Below the pieces are notes generated by a model. That model worked only from the letters and a program-made list of their open reading frames with translations. It was not told the DNA's origin and searched no databases. The position numbers and the translations under genes were made by a program. Source: Mesorhizobium intechi (GTDB taxonomy: Bacteria > Pseudomonadota > Alphaproteobacteria > Rhizobiales > Rhizobiaceae). From it: a DNA stretch of 49,917 bases. The stretch is taken from positions 1 through 49,917 of the forward strand of contig NZ_PNOT02000388.1 of the NCBI RefSeq assembly GCF_002879535.1. The letters are read 5' to 3'. Of the stretch, positions 17,706 to 27,241 are shown piece by piece (position 1 is the first letter of the stretch; the number at the start of each line of letters is the position of its first letter).

Positions 17706-18185
17706 ATGCGCAAGCCAAATCCGCATGCGTCGATACCCGCCCCCGGCGAAGGCAAACGCGGCGAGGAAGGCTATCTCGGCTACCTGCTTCGACAGGCGGC
17801 CGGCGCGCATCGGCTCAGAATGGACCGGGCGCTGGGCGATCTCGGCGTGACGCAGCCGCAATTTGCCACGCTGACCATGCTTGCCGCCTACCCCGGCGTC
17901 TCCAACGCCGACCTGGCCCGGCTGGCGCTGCTCACCCCGCAAACGCTCAGCGTCATCGTCGCCAATCTCCAGCGGGCCGGCTCGCTGGTGCGCAAGCCGC
18001 ATGCAGTTCACGGCCGCATCCAGCACATCGATCTGAGCGACAGCGGCCGCGCACTGCTGAAAAAATGCCGCGAGCGCGTGCAGGCGATCGAGAACGAGCT
18101 GACGCAGGGGCTGTCGGAAGCGGAAGAACGCGCCGTCAGGCGCTGGCTGGTCGGCGTCGCCACGGCCGCTTCGTCCAAGTCCTGA
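17706..18185 (+). CDS. MarR-family transcriptional regulator
   Basis: A 159-residue winged-helix protein. Helix-turn-helix residues are visible in FATLTMLAAYPGVSNADLAR followed by LALLTPQTLSVIVANLQRAG. The wing is HAVHGRIQHIDLSDSGRALL. MarR proteins typically repress a divergently transcribed gene until a small phenolic or oxidising ligand appears. The ATG at 17706 was used because the longer frame runs into the divergent gene. It is divergent from the epimerase-cupin pair. Confidence 0.88.
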   Translation: MRKPNPHASIPAPGEGKRGEEGYLGYLLRQAAGAHRLRMDRALGDLGVTQPQFATLTMLAAYPGVSNADLARLALLTPQTLSVIVANLQRAGSLVRKPHAVHGRIQHIDLSDSGRALLKKCRERVQAIENELTQGLSEAEERAVRRWLVGVATAASSKS

Positions 18186-18222
18186 TTGTCTGCCGGTTGC
18201 TGTCCAGTCGAGCAGCGGTCGA

Positions 18223-18522
18223 TCAGGTGGGCATGCGCTCGCCGGCTTCATACAGCACGAGATTGCGCTCGCCGATGCCAAGCGCCGGCCAGCTCGCCCG
18301 CCACTCGGCAAGATGCGGCGCACGGAAATGCGCATCGAGTGCCGCTCTGTCGCGCCACACCTCGGTGACCCGGATCAGCCCCGCATCGAGCACGTCGCGC
18401 GCATAGGAATATTCGAGGCAGCCATCCTCGGCGCGGCTGGCTAAAACCATGCCCTCCATGGCCGGCCTTGCCTCCTCCAGCTTTCCGGCGGGCAAGCGGA
18501 TCGTACCGATGATGAGGAGCAT
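18223..18522 (-). CDS. ABM-domain putative quinol monooxygenase
   Basis: A 99-residue single-domain protein of the antibiotic biosynthesis monooxygenase fold. Characteristic features are the opening strand [35 protein letters not shown], the [16 protein letters not shown] segment with the usual HxxxxH-like spacing, and a short final strand. YgiN-type relatives act on quinols, but the substrate here is unknown. It is convergent with marR and is the last gene before flhA. Confidence 0.82.
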   Translation of the reverse strand: MLLIIGTIRLPAGKLEEARPAMEGMVLASRAEDGCLEYSYARDVLDAGLIRVTEVWRDRAALDAHFRAPHLAEWRASWPALGIGERNLVLYEAGERMPT

Positions 18523-18635
18523 GGATTCCCTTCCTTCGCGACATCAGGTCAAGCCACTCTCCCACCCTCGCGCAAGCTTGGCCAGCTACCCTCGCCGGGC
18601 TGTCCAGCGCGGCAGTCTATGGTTCGAGGACTTAT

Positions 18636-20723
18636 ATGGCGATCAGCGAAAGCATCCAGCCCGGCGCGGTGGCCAAGAATGGCCGCGACATCTTCTTCGC
18701 GATCGGCATCGTCATCATCCTGGCCGTGCTGTTCCTACCGATCCCGGCCTTCCTCATCGACATCGGCCTCGCCTTCTCGATCGCGCTTTCGGTGCTGATC
18801 CTGATGGTGGCGCTGTGGATCCAGCGGCCGCTGGATTTCTCCTCATTTCCGACCGTGCTGCTGATCGCCACGATGCTGCGGCTATCGCTCAACATCGCCA
18901 CCACGCGCATGATCCTGTCGCATGGCAATGAGGGCACGCACGCCGCCGGCTATGTCATCGCCGGCTTCTCCAAGCTCGTGATGGCCAGCGACTTCGTCAT
19001 CGGCCTCATCGTCTTCATGATCCTGATCGTGGTGAACTTCATCGTCATCACCAAGGGTGCCACGCGTATCGCCGAAGTCGGCGCCCGCTTCACCCTCGAC
19101 GCCATCCCCGGCAAGCAGATGTCGATCGACGCCGACCTTTCCGCCGGCATGATCGACGACAAGACCGCGCAGTTGCGCCGCCGCGAACTGGAGGAAGAAA
19201 GCTCGTTCTTCGGCTCGATGGATGGCGCCTCGAAGTTCGTGCGCGGCGACGCCATCGCCGGGCTCATCATCACCGCCATCAACATCGTAGGCGGCATCGC
19301 CATCGGCTACATCAGGCACGGCATGGGCATGGGCCAGGCCGCCGATGTGTTCATCAAGCTGTCGGTCGGCGACGGTCTGGTCACTCAGATCCCGGCGCTG
19401 ATCGTTTCGCTCGCCGCCGGCCTGCTGGTTTCCAAGGGCGGCACCCGCGGCTCGACCAACCAGGCCGTTTTCGGCCAGCTCGGCGCCCATCCGCGCGCGC
19501 TCTATGTGGCGGCGGCGCTGCTGGTGCTGCTCGGCCTGATGCCAGGCCTGCCGCTGTTCCCCTTCTTTGCGCTGGCCGGCGGCATGGCCGGCCTCGGCTA
19601 CATAATCCCGATGCGTGCCAATCGCGTCCTCGCCGAGGCGGAGGCGCAGAAGACCCAGGAAAAGGCGACCAAGGCCGAGGAAGAGAAGAACTCGGTAAAG
19701 GCCTCGCTTGCCACCGCCGAGATCGAACTGCTGATCGGCAAGCAGCTGTCGACCCGGCTGCTCGTGTCACATCAGGAGCTGGTCTTCCGCATGGCCAAGA
19801 TGCGCAAGAAATTCGCCCAGCAATACGGATTCGTCGTGCCGGAAGTGCGTGTCGCCGATGATTTCGCCATCCCGCCGAAGAGCTATCAGATCAAGGTGCA
19901 CGGCACGGTGGTCGCCGAATATTCGATGCGTGTCGGCGAGATCATGGTTCTGCTCGGCAGCCGCGAAGTACCCGATATCCCGGGCGAAGAGATCCGCGAG
20001 CCGGCGTTCGGCATGCGTGCCTATTCCGTCATGGAGACTTTTGCCGAGGATCTGAAGCGGGAGAACTACACCTTCGCCGACAACATGTCGGTGCTTCTGA
20101 CCCATCTCTCGGAAGTCATCCGCAACAACCTACCGCAGCTTCTGTCCTACAAGGACATGAAGGCGCTGCTCGAGCGCCAGGACCAGGAATACCGCAAGCT
20201 GGCCGACGAGATCTGCACCACGCACATCTCCTATCCCGGCCTGCAGGCGGTGCTGAAGCTGCTGCTCGCCGAGCGCGTCTCGATCCGCAATCTGCACCTG
20301 ATCATCGAGGCCATCGCCGAGATCGCGCCGCATGTGCGCCGTACCGAGCAGATCGTCGAGCACGTCCGCATCCGCATGGCCCAGCAGATCTGCGGCGATC
20401 TTTCGGAAGGCGGCGTGCTCAAGGTGCTGCGGCTCGGCAACCGCTGGGATCTCGCCTTCCACCAGAGCCTCAAGCGCGACGCCAAGGGAGAGGTGCGCGA
20501 ATTCGACATCGATCCGCGCCAGCTCGAGGAATTCGGCCAGGACGCCACCAAGGCGATCAAGAAATTCCTCGAGGCCGGCGAGCGCTTCGTTCTCGTCACC
20601 GCGCCGGACGCCCGCCCCTATGTGCGCATGATCATCGAGCGGCTGTTCACCACGCTGCCGGTGCTCTCCCATGTCGAAATCGCCAAGGGCGTCGAGATCA
20701 GGGTGCTCGGGACCATATCGTGA
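18636..20723 (+). CDS. flhA: Flagellar export gate protein FlhA
   Basis: FlhA forms the nonameric ring that receives substrates of the flagellar type III secretion system. The 695 residues match the normal length. Residues ~15-330 contain eight hydrophobic helices with the conserved [20 protein letters not shown] loop (FHIPEP family). The remainder is the cytoplasmic substrate-docking domain ([20 protein letters not shown], later [18 protein letters not shown]). A GAGG lies ~8 bases before the ATG. In most rhizobia it follows fliQ directly; here it restarts the flagellar run after the accessory block. Confidence 0.96.
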   Translation: MAISESIQPGAVAKNGRDIFFAIGIVIILAVLFLPIPAFLIDIGLAFSIALSVLILMVALWIQRPLDFSSFPTVLLIATMLRLSLNIATTRMILSHGNEGTHAAGYVIAGFSKLVMASDFVIGLIVFMILIVVNFIVITKGATRIAEVGARFTLDAIPGKQMSIDADLSAGMIDDKTAQLRRRELEEESSFFGSMDGASKFVRGDAIAGLIITAINIVGGIAIGYIRHGMGMGQAADVFIKLSVGDGLVTQIPALIVSLAAGLLVSKGGTRGSTNQAVFGQLGAHPRALYVAAALLVLLGLMPGLPLFPFFALAGGMAGLGYIIPMRANRVLAEAEAQKTQEKATKAEEEKNSVKASLATAEIELLIGKQLSTRLLVSHQELVFRMAKMRKKFAQQYGFVVPEVRVADDFAIPPKSYQIKVHGTVVAEYSMRVGEIMVLLGSREVPDIPGEEIREPAFGMRAYSVMETFAEDLKRENYTFADNMSVLLTHLSEVIRNNLPQLLSYKDMKALLERQDQEYRKLADEICTTHISYPGLQAVLKLLLAERVSIRNLHLIIEAIAEIAPHVRRTEQIVEHVRIRMAQQICGDLSEGGVLKVLRLGNRWDLAFHQSLKRDAKGEVREFDIDPRQLEEFGQDATKAIKKFLEAGERFVLVTAPDARPYVRMIIERLFTTLPVLSHVEIAKGVEIRVLGTIS

Positions 20724-21472
20724 GCGTTCTCTCGCAGAGCGTCGTCATCGCGGCGTTCCTCGCCTTCTGCCGCATCGGCGCCTGCTTCATGCTGATGCCG
20801 GGCCTGTCCAGCGCCCGCGTGCCGGTGCAGGTCAGGCTGTTCGTGGCGGTCGCCGCCACCGGTGGCCTGCTTGCCTTCCTTTGGGACCGCATCATTCCCT
20901 TCGTCGATCCGCGCCCGCAGATCCTGGTGCCGATGATCATCTCGGAACTCCTGGTTGGTGGGCTGATCGGCGCCATGACCAGGCTCTACATGGAGGCATT
21001 GCGCTTCATGGGCTCGGCCATCGCCATGCTGATCGGCTATGGCGGCTCGGGCGGGCCGGCGATCGAGGAGCCGGAACCGCAGGCCGCCCTTGCCGCCATC
21101 ATCTCGTTCTCGGCGCTGTTGATGTTGTTCGTCTTCGACTTCGACCACGAAATCGTCCGCGCTTTGGTGGCGTCCTACACGGTCGCGCCGGTCAACGTCT
21201 TCTTTAACCCGCAGGCCGCCCTCGTCGACATCACTGACACCGTGTCGGACACCTTCTTCCTGGTCATCCGCCTCGGCAGCCCGTTCGTCGCCTATGCCAT
21301 TCTGGTCAATCTGACGATCGGCTTCGTCAACAAGCTGACCCCGCAGATCCCGATCTATTTCATCTCCCAGCCCTTCGTCATCGCCGGCGGCATGATCATC
21401 TTCTATTTCGCCATCGGCACCATGTTGTCGCTGTTCGTCGACGGGTTCGTCGACTTGACTTTGGCGAGGTGA
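20720..21472 (+). CDS. fliR: Flagellar type III export protein FliR
   Basis: FliR completes the FliPQR export gate in the inner membrane. The 250 residues contain about six hydrophobic helices. Family segments are [20 protein letters not shown] near the start, [16 protein letters not shown] sequence in helix 3 and [16 protein letters not shown] near the end. The GTG start overlaps the flhA stop (GTGA), indicating translational coupling. Confidence 0.94.
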   Translation: MSVLSQSVVIAAFLAFCRIGACFMLMPGLSSARVPVQVRLFVAVAATGGLLAFLWDRIIPFVDPRPQILVPMIISELLVGGLIGAMTRLYMEALRFMGSAIAMLIGYGGSGGPAIEEPEPQAALAAIISFSALLMLFVFDFDHEIVRALVASYTVAPVNVFFNPQAALVDITDTVSDTFFLVIRLGSPFVAYAILVNLTIGFVNKLTPQIPIYFISQPFVIAGGMIIFYFAIGTMLSLFVDGFVDLTLAR

Positions 21473-21473
21473 G

Positions 21474-21857
21474 ATGAGCACGCGCAAGGATCGTCTGCGG
21501 AAACTGGTCAAGGTGCAGGAGCAGCTGAAGGCGCTGCACGAGACCCGCCACGCCACCTTTCTCGCCGCGGCACAGGCGGCGGAGACCGAGGCCAAGGAAT
21601 TGATCGGCCATTTCGACCAGGACAATTCGCTCTCCGGCCTGTTCCCCGATCTCTATCACCGCCGCATCGCCCAGGCGGTGGTGCGCCAGGAGAAGAGCCT
21701 GGAAAGCGCCAGGCAGGAGGCCGGCCTCATCGCCACGGCAAATGCCCGCACCAACATGGTCGAGCGCGCCTACAAGGACGTGCGCAACCGCGACGAACGC
21801 GAGAGCGCCGACCGCGAACGGCTGGATCTGATCGCGCAGAAGCGGAACGAGGAATAG
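21474..21857 (+). CDS. FliJ-like coiled-coil flagellar protein
   Basis: A 127-residue, highly charged protein predicted to be almost all helix (KLVKVQEQLKALHETRHATF, later ARTNMVERAYKDVRNRDERE). It begins one base after the fliR stop and is surely in the same operon. Length and composition resemble FliJ, the export chaperone/escort that links the ATPase to FlhA. Sequence similarity to FliJ is weak by eye, so the name is an inference from context and coiled-coil character. The flagellar run breaks off directly after this gene. Confidence 0.75.
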   Translation: MSTRKDRLRKLVKVQEQLKALHETRHATFLAAAQAAETEAKELIGHFDQDNSLSGLFPDLYHRRIAQAVVRQEKSLESARQEAGLIATANARTNMVERAYKDVRNRDERESADRERLDLIAQKRNEE

Positions 21858-21902
21858 CTGCGGGCATTTGGGTCAAGCATGTTTCTCAGAGCCCATCGGT
21901 TT

Positions 21903-23882
21903 CTATTTCTGAGCGCTTCTTACCGCTGCCCGGAACTTTTCAACCGTGGTGAGAGCCTTGTTCACCCCATCGCTCGCGTAGTAGCTTTCGCCCGCCTTGA
22001 CGTTTCTGAACTGGCCTTTGGTAGCAATGGGCACCGGCATGGAGGCCCATTCCTTGGCGAGGTTTAGTGCGAATTGATCCTCTGACATGTTGCCACTGAG
22101 GAAGGCGCCGAGGCCTCGCTGCTTCATCAGCGCTATTGCCAACCTGTCCTGGTTGCCTGAAGAGAAAATGTCGGCGGGCCCGATGGCGCCATTGGTTATC
22201 AGGCCTTTCAGGGTGTTTCTGACGATCTGATACTTGCCGCAGGCGGACGAGATCCTGTTCTGAGCGACCAACTGGTCCTGGAAGATCAAGATGTCCCGTA
22301 GGGTCATGCTTACCAATGCAGGATTGTTGGTGTTTCTGGAATGAGCAAAGTAGGCATTGTAATTGTCGCCGCTCTCGAACTGGCCGATGAAATCGAGCAA
22401 CGTGTTGAACTGTCCAGCGTCAGCGGCTCCCATGGCAGCGTCACTGGCATTGTTATCGGCGGCCTTCTGCGCGCTCTGCCAGCGGATGACGATTATTTTC
22501 GAGCGATCAAACTTGGTTAAAGTCACGCGGTCGCTCTGGTTACCGCCGAGCAACTCGACCTGCGCGTTGTCGGAGCCCAGATAGCGTGAAAAGAAGCCGA
22601 CATGGCTCGCGCTGGACGAATTCTTGTCCGGCGAAAGCACCACGATCGCGCCCCGCGGCGGATTGGGATCACCGAGCTGGATGCTCTCGTTGCCGAAGGA
22701 TTGCCAACTGCCCGCGCTTAGCGGATTTCCCCTGATCGTCTTGAGAAGAACGGGACTGGCGGTTTTCACGCAGAATCCGGCAAAGGCGCCGCACCATGGC
22801 GGTATGGCAGCCCCATCGCGAAGGGGTTGGCCAATCGACTGGAAGTACCCCCGAATGCGGGTCTGCGCGGCCGGTGTTGTCTCGTCACCCAAAGGTTCCC
22901 AAGCCACCCGCTCGGCGTCAGCAACCGCAAACCATGACGCCACACCATCAGCCTTTGGCAGATCCTCCGGAGCCTGCTGCTGGATCAATGCGAACGCCTT
23001 GGCGAAAGCAGCTCCCAACAGGTTCTGGACATTGACGATCGCCCCGTCGACCGTTTCGATGACACCCGAATCCCAGTCTTTCAGCACATTGTCTCGTGTC
23101 TTGAGATACGCTTGCACATCCGCATCACTGAACGATTGCCTGAGAACGGCGTCAACCGCGGTCCCGCCCTGGCCGGCAAGTTTCAGGGTTCGAAAACTCG
23201 TGGCTGTCGGCAAGCCGAACATGTGAACCAGCAGAACATCGATATAGGCAGGAATGTAGGGTCCAGCGACGGTTTGCGTATCCCTTATGCCGGCCGCCGC
23301 ATCGTTCTGTGTGATTGCGGCTGACATGTCGGACATCGCCTTGCGGGCGAGAAATGCCGCCCCGGCAATTTGATCGAGGCCAATATCGCGACTGGCCGCT
23401 GAGTAGTCGGCTGCTATCGGGTCTGCCAGGAATGTCGCCCATTCCGTGGTGGTTAGTTGGAAAGGCCCGGTTCCGTCTCCGGGGGGTGTCTTGGGTCCGA
23501 TGTTGCCAAGTTTGTTCTTCGTCTCGATGAGAACCCAAGCTATCAGGTAGTCTGCCGCCACGAAGAACGGACTATTTTTACCTTGACCGTTGATCCAGAA
23601 CTCCGCGTCGATACATGCATTGATGAACGACCAGACACCAAATTCGATGCGCGGCGGGGCTTCCGCTTCTTTGAGCAACGGGGTTCCATCGCCGTTGACA
23701 AGCTTCATCCAACCAAGCCGCGGCACCAGCAATTGCGAGAGGACAGAGAGTTGTACCCACTGGTTGTCGGGACTGGCCGCAATCTGCGTTCCGATTTCAC
23801 CATTAACCACCATCGGCCCGTCATCGCTGTCGACGCTCGGTTCCTGCTTCATGAAAACAGTCTGCAAAACCTCTTGGAACAT
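21903..23882 (-). CDS. Three-module cell-wall hydrolase (SLT-like, NlpC/P60-CHAP-like, muramidase-like)
   Basis: A 659-residue protein of unrecognised overall architecture. Residues ~105-185 resemble a lysozyme-like domain (AWVLIETKNKLGNIGP with E120, then GTGPFQLTTTEWATFL). Residues ~360-470 match a TIGR02594-type NlpC/P60 or CHAP-like fold: PPWCGAFAGFCVKTA with C364, PPRGAIVVLSPD, SASHVGFFSRYLG with H427, and VELLGGNQSDRV. Residues ~495-655 resemble phage-lambda-type muramidases (LLDFIGQFESGDNYNAYF with E503, then SACGKYQIVRNTLKGLI). There is no signal peptide. A GAGG precedes the ATG. It follows the lipoprotein gene by 45 bp and is visibly less GC-rich than the flagellar genes. A role as a delivered wall-degrading enzyme is speculative. 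Confidence 0.75.
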   Translation of the reverse strand: MFQEVLQTVFMKQEPSVDSDDGPMVVNGEIGTQIAASPDNQWVQLSVLSQLLVPRLGWMKLVNGDGTPLLKEAEAPPRIEFGVWSFINACIDAEFWINGQGKNSPFFVAADYLIAWVLIETKNKLGNIGPKTPPGDGTGPFQLTTTEWATFLADPIAADYSAASRDIGLDQIAGAAFLARKAMSDMSAAITQNDAAAGIRDTQTVAGPYIPAYIDVLLVHMFGLPTATSFRTLKLAGQGGTAVDAVLRQSFSDADVQAYLKTRDNVLKDWDSGVIETVDGAIVNVQNLLGAAFAKAFALIQQQAPEDLPKADGVASWFAVADAERVAWEPLGDETTPAAQTRIRGYFQSIGQPLRDGAAIPPWCGAFAGFCVKTASPVLLKTIRGNPLSAGSWQSFGNESIQLGDPNPPRGAIVVLSPDKNSSSASHVGFFSRYLGSDNAQVELLGGNQSDRVTLTKFDRSKIIVIRWQSAQKAADNNASDAAMGAADAGQFNTLLDFIGQFESGDNYNAYFAHSRNTNNPALVSMTLRDILIFQDQLVAQNRISSACGKYQIVRNTLKGLITNGAIGPADIFSSGNQDRLAIALMKQRGLGAFLSGNMSEDQFALNLAKEWASMPVPIATKGQFRNVKAGESYYASDGVNKALTTVEKFRAAVRSAQK

Positions 23883-23927
23883 GTGATTGCCTCGTGCTTT
23901 GCTAACCCGAAAATCGCACTGTCAATT

Positions 23928-25226
23928 TCAATGGATCGACTTAACAAGTTTGAGTTCTATCGCCACTTCTGGGGTCAACTGATCAATAAAAATTCCTCCT
24001 GGTCCGGCGTTTGAACCATTCAATTCTTTGTATTTTCTCAGGTTTTTCCGCATATTATCTACACCATCCCCTTCCGTGAATTGCGATCCCAGAGAGTCTT
24101 TGAGACTCTTGCTTAGAGACGCCATTGAGACATCATTGAACAATACGCGCTCAAGGTAATTCCTTGATCCGTTTGGGCATGGAGTCTCGGAGGCAGCCAA
24201 CAGGAGACGAAGGTAGGTTGGAGAAATCTTCACGTCGGCATTTTGCCAGTTTTGGGCATCGAGGCCGGCCTTTTGAGAGGCAATGAACAACTGCAATGCC
24301 GCCCTCGTCTGATCCCCGTAAACCCCGTCAGCCTTTGGCATTCCGGCAGCCGCTGTCGACGGGAAGCAGAGAGCCTTTTGGATGTGGACGGCTCGATCAT
24401 TGGTTATCGGACTGCCAGACGTGTTTATGGCTTCCCATCCCGGCGCGGGCGTTCGTGACCGAGCACGACCCTTGTCCACCTTGGAGTCACCGCCCAGCGG
24501 CGCGGAACTCGACACTCTGTCGAACGTGATCGGCGACGTTCCTATGTCGCCATCGGTTCGTTGGGCAGTGGTTAGTACCGCATTGGCTTCCATCTCGATC
24601 GCAAATGGCATGCATACGCGCAGATAGGTTCGCAGCGCATGAAGCGCCTCCGGCTTGTTCCAGATCGTCGTGCGGTAGATTTCCTGTTTGATGTCCTGCT
24701 GACGGCGAAAGACCAGCGACTTCACTGTCGTCGCGTCGAGAGCCTCCAGCAAGGTCTTGTTGGTATTGCGGAAAGTGTTCTCCGCCAGGCCAAACGCGGC
24801 CGCAACGATTTTTATCGAAGGCACCGATGAAGAGGTCGCGTCAAGAACTGACGCTGCAAAGCTACCGGTATCCGAAATCTGGGCGATGAACGAATCGCCG
24901 GTTTTAGCTTTGTAGTAGAGCCCATCCAAGAAAGAATCGCAGCGTTGATCGATATCGTACAGCCCCATATCAACGAAGTTCTTCCAGTCGTTTGTCGTCC
25001 TGATGGCGCATTGCCCGCCCGATGCCAGTCCTGCTTGAGTGCAAATGTTATCTGTGTAAGCGTCGAGCAGGACAGTGTTGGCAACAGTCTGCTTTGAATA
25101 AAGATCGGGTCCGACAGCACCGGCATAACGACGGAAGCCGTCCTCAGGCATGCAACCGGCGATAGTCGTGCAGAGCACGGCGGCGCAAAGAAAGCGGGAG
25201 AAATCGCCAAATATTGGCAAAAGCAT
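23928..25226 (-). CDS. Lipoprotein with a peptidoglycan-binding-like segment
   Basis: A 432-residue secreted protein of unknown family. The N-terminus MLLPIFGDFSRFLCAAVLCT followed by TIAGC is a lipoprotein signal with the lipidated cysteine at residue 25. The start at 25226 was chosen because it has a GAGGAAAG Shine-Dalgarno; the frame is open for 16 more upstream residues. Near residues 280-330, HIQKALCF and PKADGVYGDQTRAALQLFIA match the pattern of peptidoglycan-binding-domain-1 repeats. Other parts are helical and Cys-containing. It sits between peroxidase 1 and the wall hydrolase on the same strand and is AT-richer than the surroundings. Confidence 0.72.
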   Translation of the reverse strand: MLLPIFGDFSRFLCAAVLCTTIAGCMPEDGFRRYAGAVGPDLYSKQTVANTVLLDAYTDNICTQAGLASGGQCAIRTTNDWKNFVDMGLYDIDQRCDSFLDGLYYKAKTGDSFIAQISDTGSFAASVLDATSSSVPSIKIVAAAFGLAENTFRNTNKTLLEALDATTVKSLVFRRQQDIKQEIYRTTIWNKPEALHALRTYLRVCMPFAIEMEANAVLTTAQRTDGDIGTSPITFDRVSSSAPLGGDSKVDKGRARSRTPAPGWEAINTSGSPITNDRAVHIQKALCFPSTAAAGMPKADGVYGDQTRAALQLFIASQKAGLDAQNWQNADVKISPTYLRLLLAASETPCPNGSRNYLERVLFNDVSMASLSKSLKDSLGSQFTEGDGVDNMRKNLRKYKELNGSNAGPGGIFIDQLTPEVAIELKLVKSIH

Positions 25227-25341
25227 TTTCTTTCCTCGCAAGACGAATTTAGACTTTTGAAAGAGGTCTCCCAAATACCTCGCCAGTTGAGGCAGTTGGA
25301 ATCTTTCCCTTCACTCCATCTGACGGATGTCTGTCACGGTC

Positions 25342-26895
25342 CTACCGGTAGTGAAGCGATGGCCCCATGCCGAGCCCGTAGGAGACCAGATCCTTCAGTC
25401 TGAAGCCTGCCCCGCCCACAGGCTTCCACAAAGGATCGAGCGACAGGTAGGACCTGCCGTCGCCGAACAGCAATCCGAGGAAGACCTCCGCCACAATCCT
25501 CCCGCCCACCGGTCCAAGCTGCGGCGTGGGACGTGTGCCGCCCCCTGTGATCGGGATAGGCATGTTGGTCTTGTTTGCTGCCGCTTCGGCAAGGACATAG
25601 GTCCAAAGTGGGCAGTTGGCGGCGAAGGCCTTGCCGTCGCCGCCCTTGGCTGTGACGGCATCGATTATCGGGCCTACGACATCACCATTCTCGGGAGCGT
25701 CCACCGCCTTGCCGATAATGATGTCGTCGTCGGCCAGCGGCACTATGCTCATGGCACGTGCAACGCTCTGGCCGGAGGGCAGGCCAAGAAGCCAGCCCCG
25801 CAAGAGATTGCGCTCGCCCAGGGAGGCCGGCGGGTCGCCCGCCACGGCTTTCGGCAGATCGTGCAGGAAACCGACGAGGGATGTGTCGATCCTGTAGGCA
25901 AATTGCAGCCGACGCACGTTGGCAGGATCTCCAGTCTCGGGAGCCGATCCACCCGCGCGCTTGTCAATGTCGATAAATCGACCCCAGTCCAGAGCGCGAC
26001 CCGGTTTCATCGTCTGGAAGCCGGTAAGCGCCTCCTCATGCGGCTGGCCGGCGCGTGGGAAGATCGGCAGCAGCTTGTCGTCGTTCAGCCGATAGCCGGG
26101 CCTTACCATCGAATGGCCAAGCCTGTAGGCGGCGACCGAAAACTCAACTGGCATGAACGGGAGGTTGCGCCAGTGATAGTACCGCAATCGCTTTTGATCG
26201 AAGCGGCCGTCCGTCTTGAGTGCGTCAAGGATTGGCGGCGAAACGATCCTGGAGAGGAAGTCGTTCACGACGACATACTGGTAATGGAAGCGGACGAGTT
26301 GCTGGACCGCTTCAAAATCCAGGCCCGGATTGTCATCGACCATCCGGTTGTGCACGTTGAGCATCAGCCCTTGCAGCTGCGACACCAGGCTGTTTTCATC
26401 GTTGCGGGGGTCGCCGATGATTGCTCGTCCGGCGAAGCGCGGCAGATCGTGTCCGGGCCGGCCGCCCGTTCCCGTCATCGCATCGCCGTGGCGGAAGCGG
26501 CCTTCCTTTGTGTACATGTAGGGCTGGTCGGCCGGACCCCGGCCATAGACATTGTCCAAGTTGAAGCTCGGCGTGCGGAAATCCACCAGCCCATCGGGAT
26601 CGAGCGATTTGCGCAAGGTGCTGACGGGATCGAATGTGATGTCGTGATCAACGAACTGGCCAAAATAGGTATAGAGCGCAGGAATCCCGCTTTCCTCGGC
26701 ATCGAGCCCATCTTTCGGCTCGTCAATCTCAGCAGACATGGCGGCGCCGAGCGCCTTGAGGTTGCGTCGGTTGTCCTGGTCGTTTGCCCCGAACGTTGCG
26801 GGTGCAAGATTTCGGAACATGCGGCCGAAGCGGCCTTCGAACAACGGCGATCGTGTTGCATCAATGCCACGGGGCGGGGTGCCATGCGCTGCCAT
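25342..26895 (-). CDS. Animal-type haem peroxidase 1
   Basis: A 517-residue bacterial homologue of animal haem peroxidases (myeloperoxidase superfamily). The distal motif is YFGQFVDHDITFDP with Asp83-His84. The distal Arg and haem-linking Glu correspond to GDPRNDENSL (R164, E167). The LQGLMLNVHNRMVDD helix follows, and the proximal His is H261 in AYRLGHSMVRPGYRLND. All key residues are kept, so it should oxidise halides or organic substrates with H2O2, possibly with ester-linked haem. No signal peptide is visible. It is divergent from ycaO and upstream of the lipoprotein and wall-hydrolase genes. Confidence 0.88.
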   Translation of the reverse strand: MAAHGTPPRGIDATRSPLFEGRFGRMFRNLAPATFGANDQDNRRNLKALGAAMSAEIDEPKDGLDAEESGIPALYTYFGQFVDHDITFDPVSTLRKSLDPDGLVDFRTPSFNLDNVYGRGPADQPYMYTKEGRFRHGDAMTGTGGRPGHDLPRFAGRAIIGDPRNDENSLVSQLQGLMLNVHNRMVDDNPGLDFEAVQQLVRFHYQYVVVNDFLSRIVSPPILDALKTDGRFDQKRLRYYHWRNLPFMPVEFSVAAYRLGHSMVRPGYRLNDDKLLPIFPRAGQPHEEALTGFQTMKPGRALDWGRFIDIDKRAGGSAPETGDPANVRRLQFAYRIDTSLVGFLHDLPKAVAGDPPASLGERNLLRGWLLGLPSGQSVARAMSIVPLADDDIIIGKAVDAPENGDVVGPIIDAVTAKGGDGKAFAANCPLWTYVLAEAAANKTNMPIPITGGGTRPTPQLGPVGGRIVAEVFLGLLFGDGRSYLSLDPLWKPVGGAGFRLKDLVSYGLGMGPSLHYR

Positions 26896-26957
26896 TTTGA
26901 TCTCCTGTCTTGTCGAATTTCTTGATCCGAGGATGAAGAAGCCAATTCGCGCTTCTG

Positions 26958-27134
26958 AGTGGGCCGCGAGGCACAGACCGGCCCCGTCCGGTCATGGCCC
27001 CGCGGCGCCGCTCTCGGGAGGAAACCCGGAATGGGCCTTGTGCCGAAGAAGCCACTTGGCCCTCCCCAGTGGGCCGCGGGGCACAGACCGGCCCCATCCG
27101 GTCATGGCCCCGCGGCACCGCTCCCGGGAGGAAA
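26958..27134. repeat. Duplicated 66-bp hairpin-forming repeat between peroxidase 1 and ycaO
   Basis: Two near-identical units, 26958-27023 and 27068-27133, are offset by exactly 110 bp and differ at about four bases. Each contains an outer stem GCCGCGGGGC / GCCCCGCGGC and an inner stem GACCGG / CCGGTC around a CCCCAT-type loop; unit 1 has one stem mismatch. Between the units lies a weaker GGGCC / GGCCC hairpin. The whole 447-bp intergenic region has no convincing longer gene. The repeat could act as a structured mRNA leader for peroxidase 1, a transcript barrier, or a rhizobial palindromic mobile repeat. Confidence 0.8.
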
Positions 27135-27241
27135 TGAATTGGCGCCGATCTTCCATCGTCTCGATCGGTCCGGGTCGGGTCGTTCGGCTCCGGGGCGGTC
27201 GAGATGACGTCTGGGAACAAGCATTAGACCAGCTAGCGTGA
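27134..27241 (+). CDS. Possible 35-codon small ORF upstream of ycaO
   Basis: A short frame MNWRRSSIVSIGPGRVVRLR followed by GGRDDVWEQALDQLA, preceded by GGGAGGAA. The Shine-Dalgarno to ATG spacing is very short, and the GGGAGGAAA is part of the duplicated repeat, so the signal may be accidental. It lies upstream of the YcaO enzyme, a position where precursor peptides can occur, but it has no Cys and only three Ser. Coding status is uncertain. Confidence 0.2.
   Translation: MNWRRSSIVSIGPGRVVRLRGGRDDVWEQALDQLA

Noticed and set aside
21903..23882. Prophage endolysin as evidence of a prophage
   Set aside because: The muramidase-like module is phage-like, but no capsid, tail, terminase, integrase or holin gene lies in the window.
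26958..27134. CRISPR array
   Set aside because: Only two units of 66 bp with internal palindromes, and no short repeats with variable spacers or cas genes.
26738..27241. A 167-codon plus-strand frame through the hairpin repeats
   Set aside because: It overlaps the start of peroxidase 1 antisense and translates the palindromic repeat twice; composition is not protein-like. Only its last 35 codons have a possible start site.
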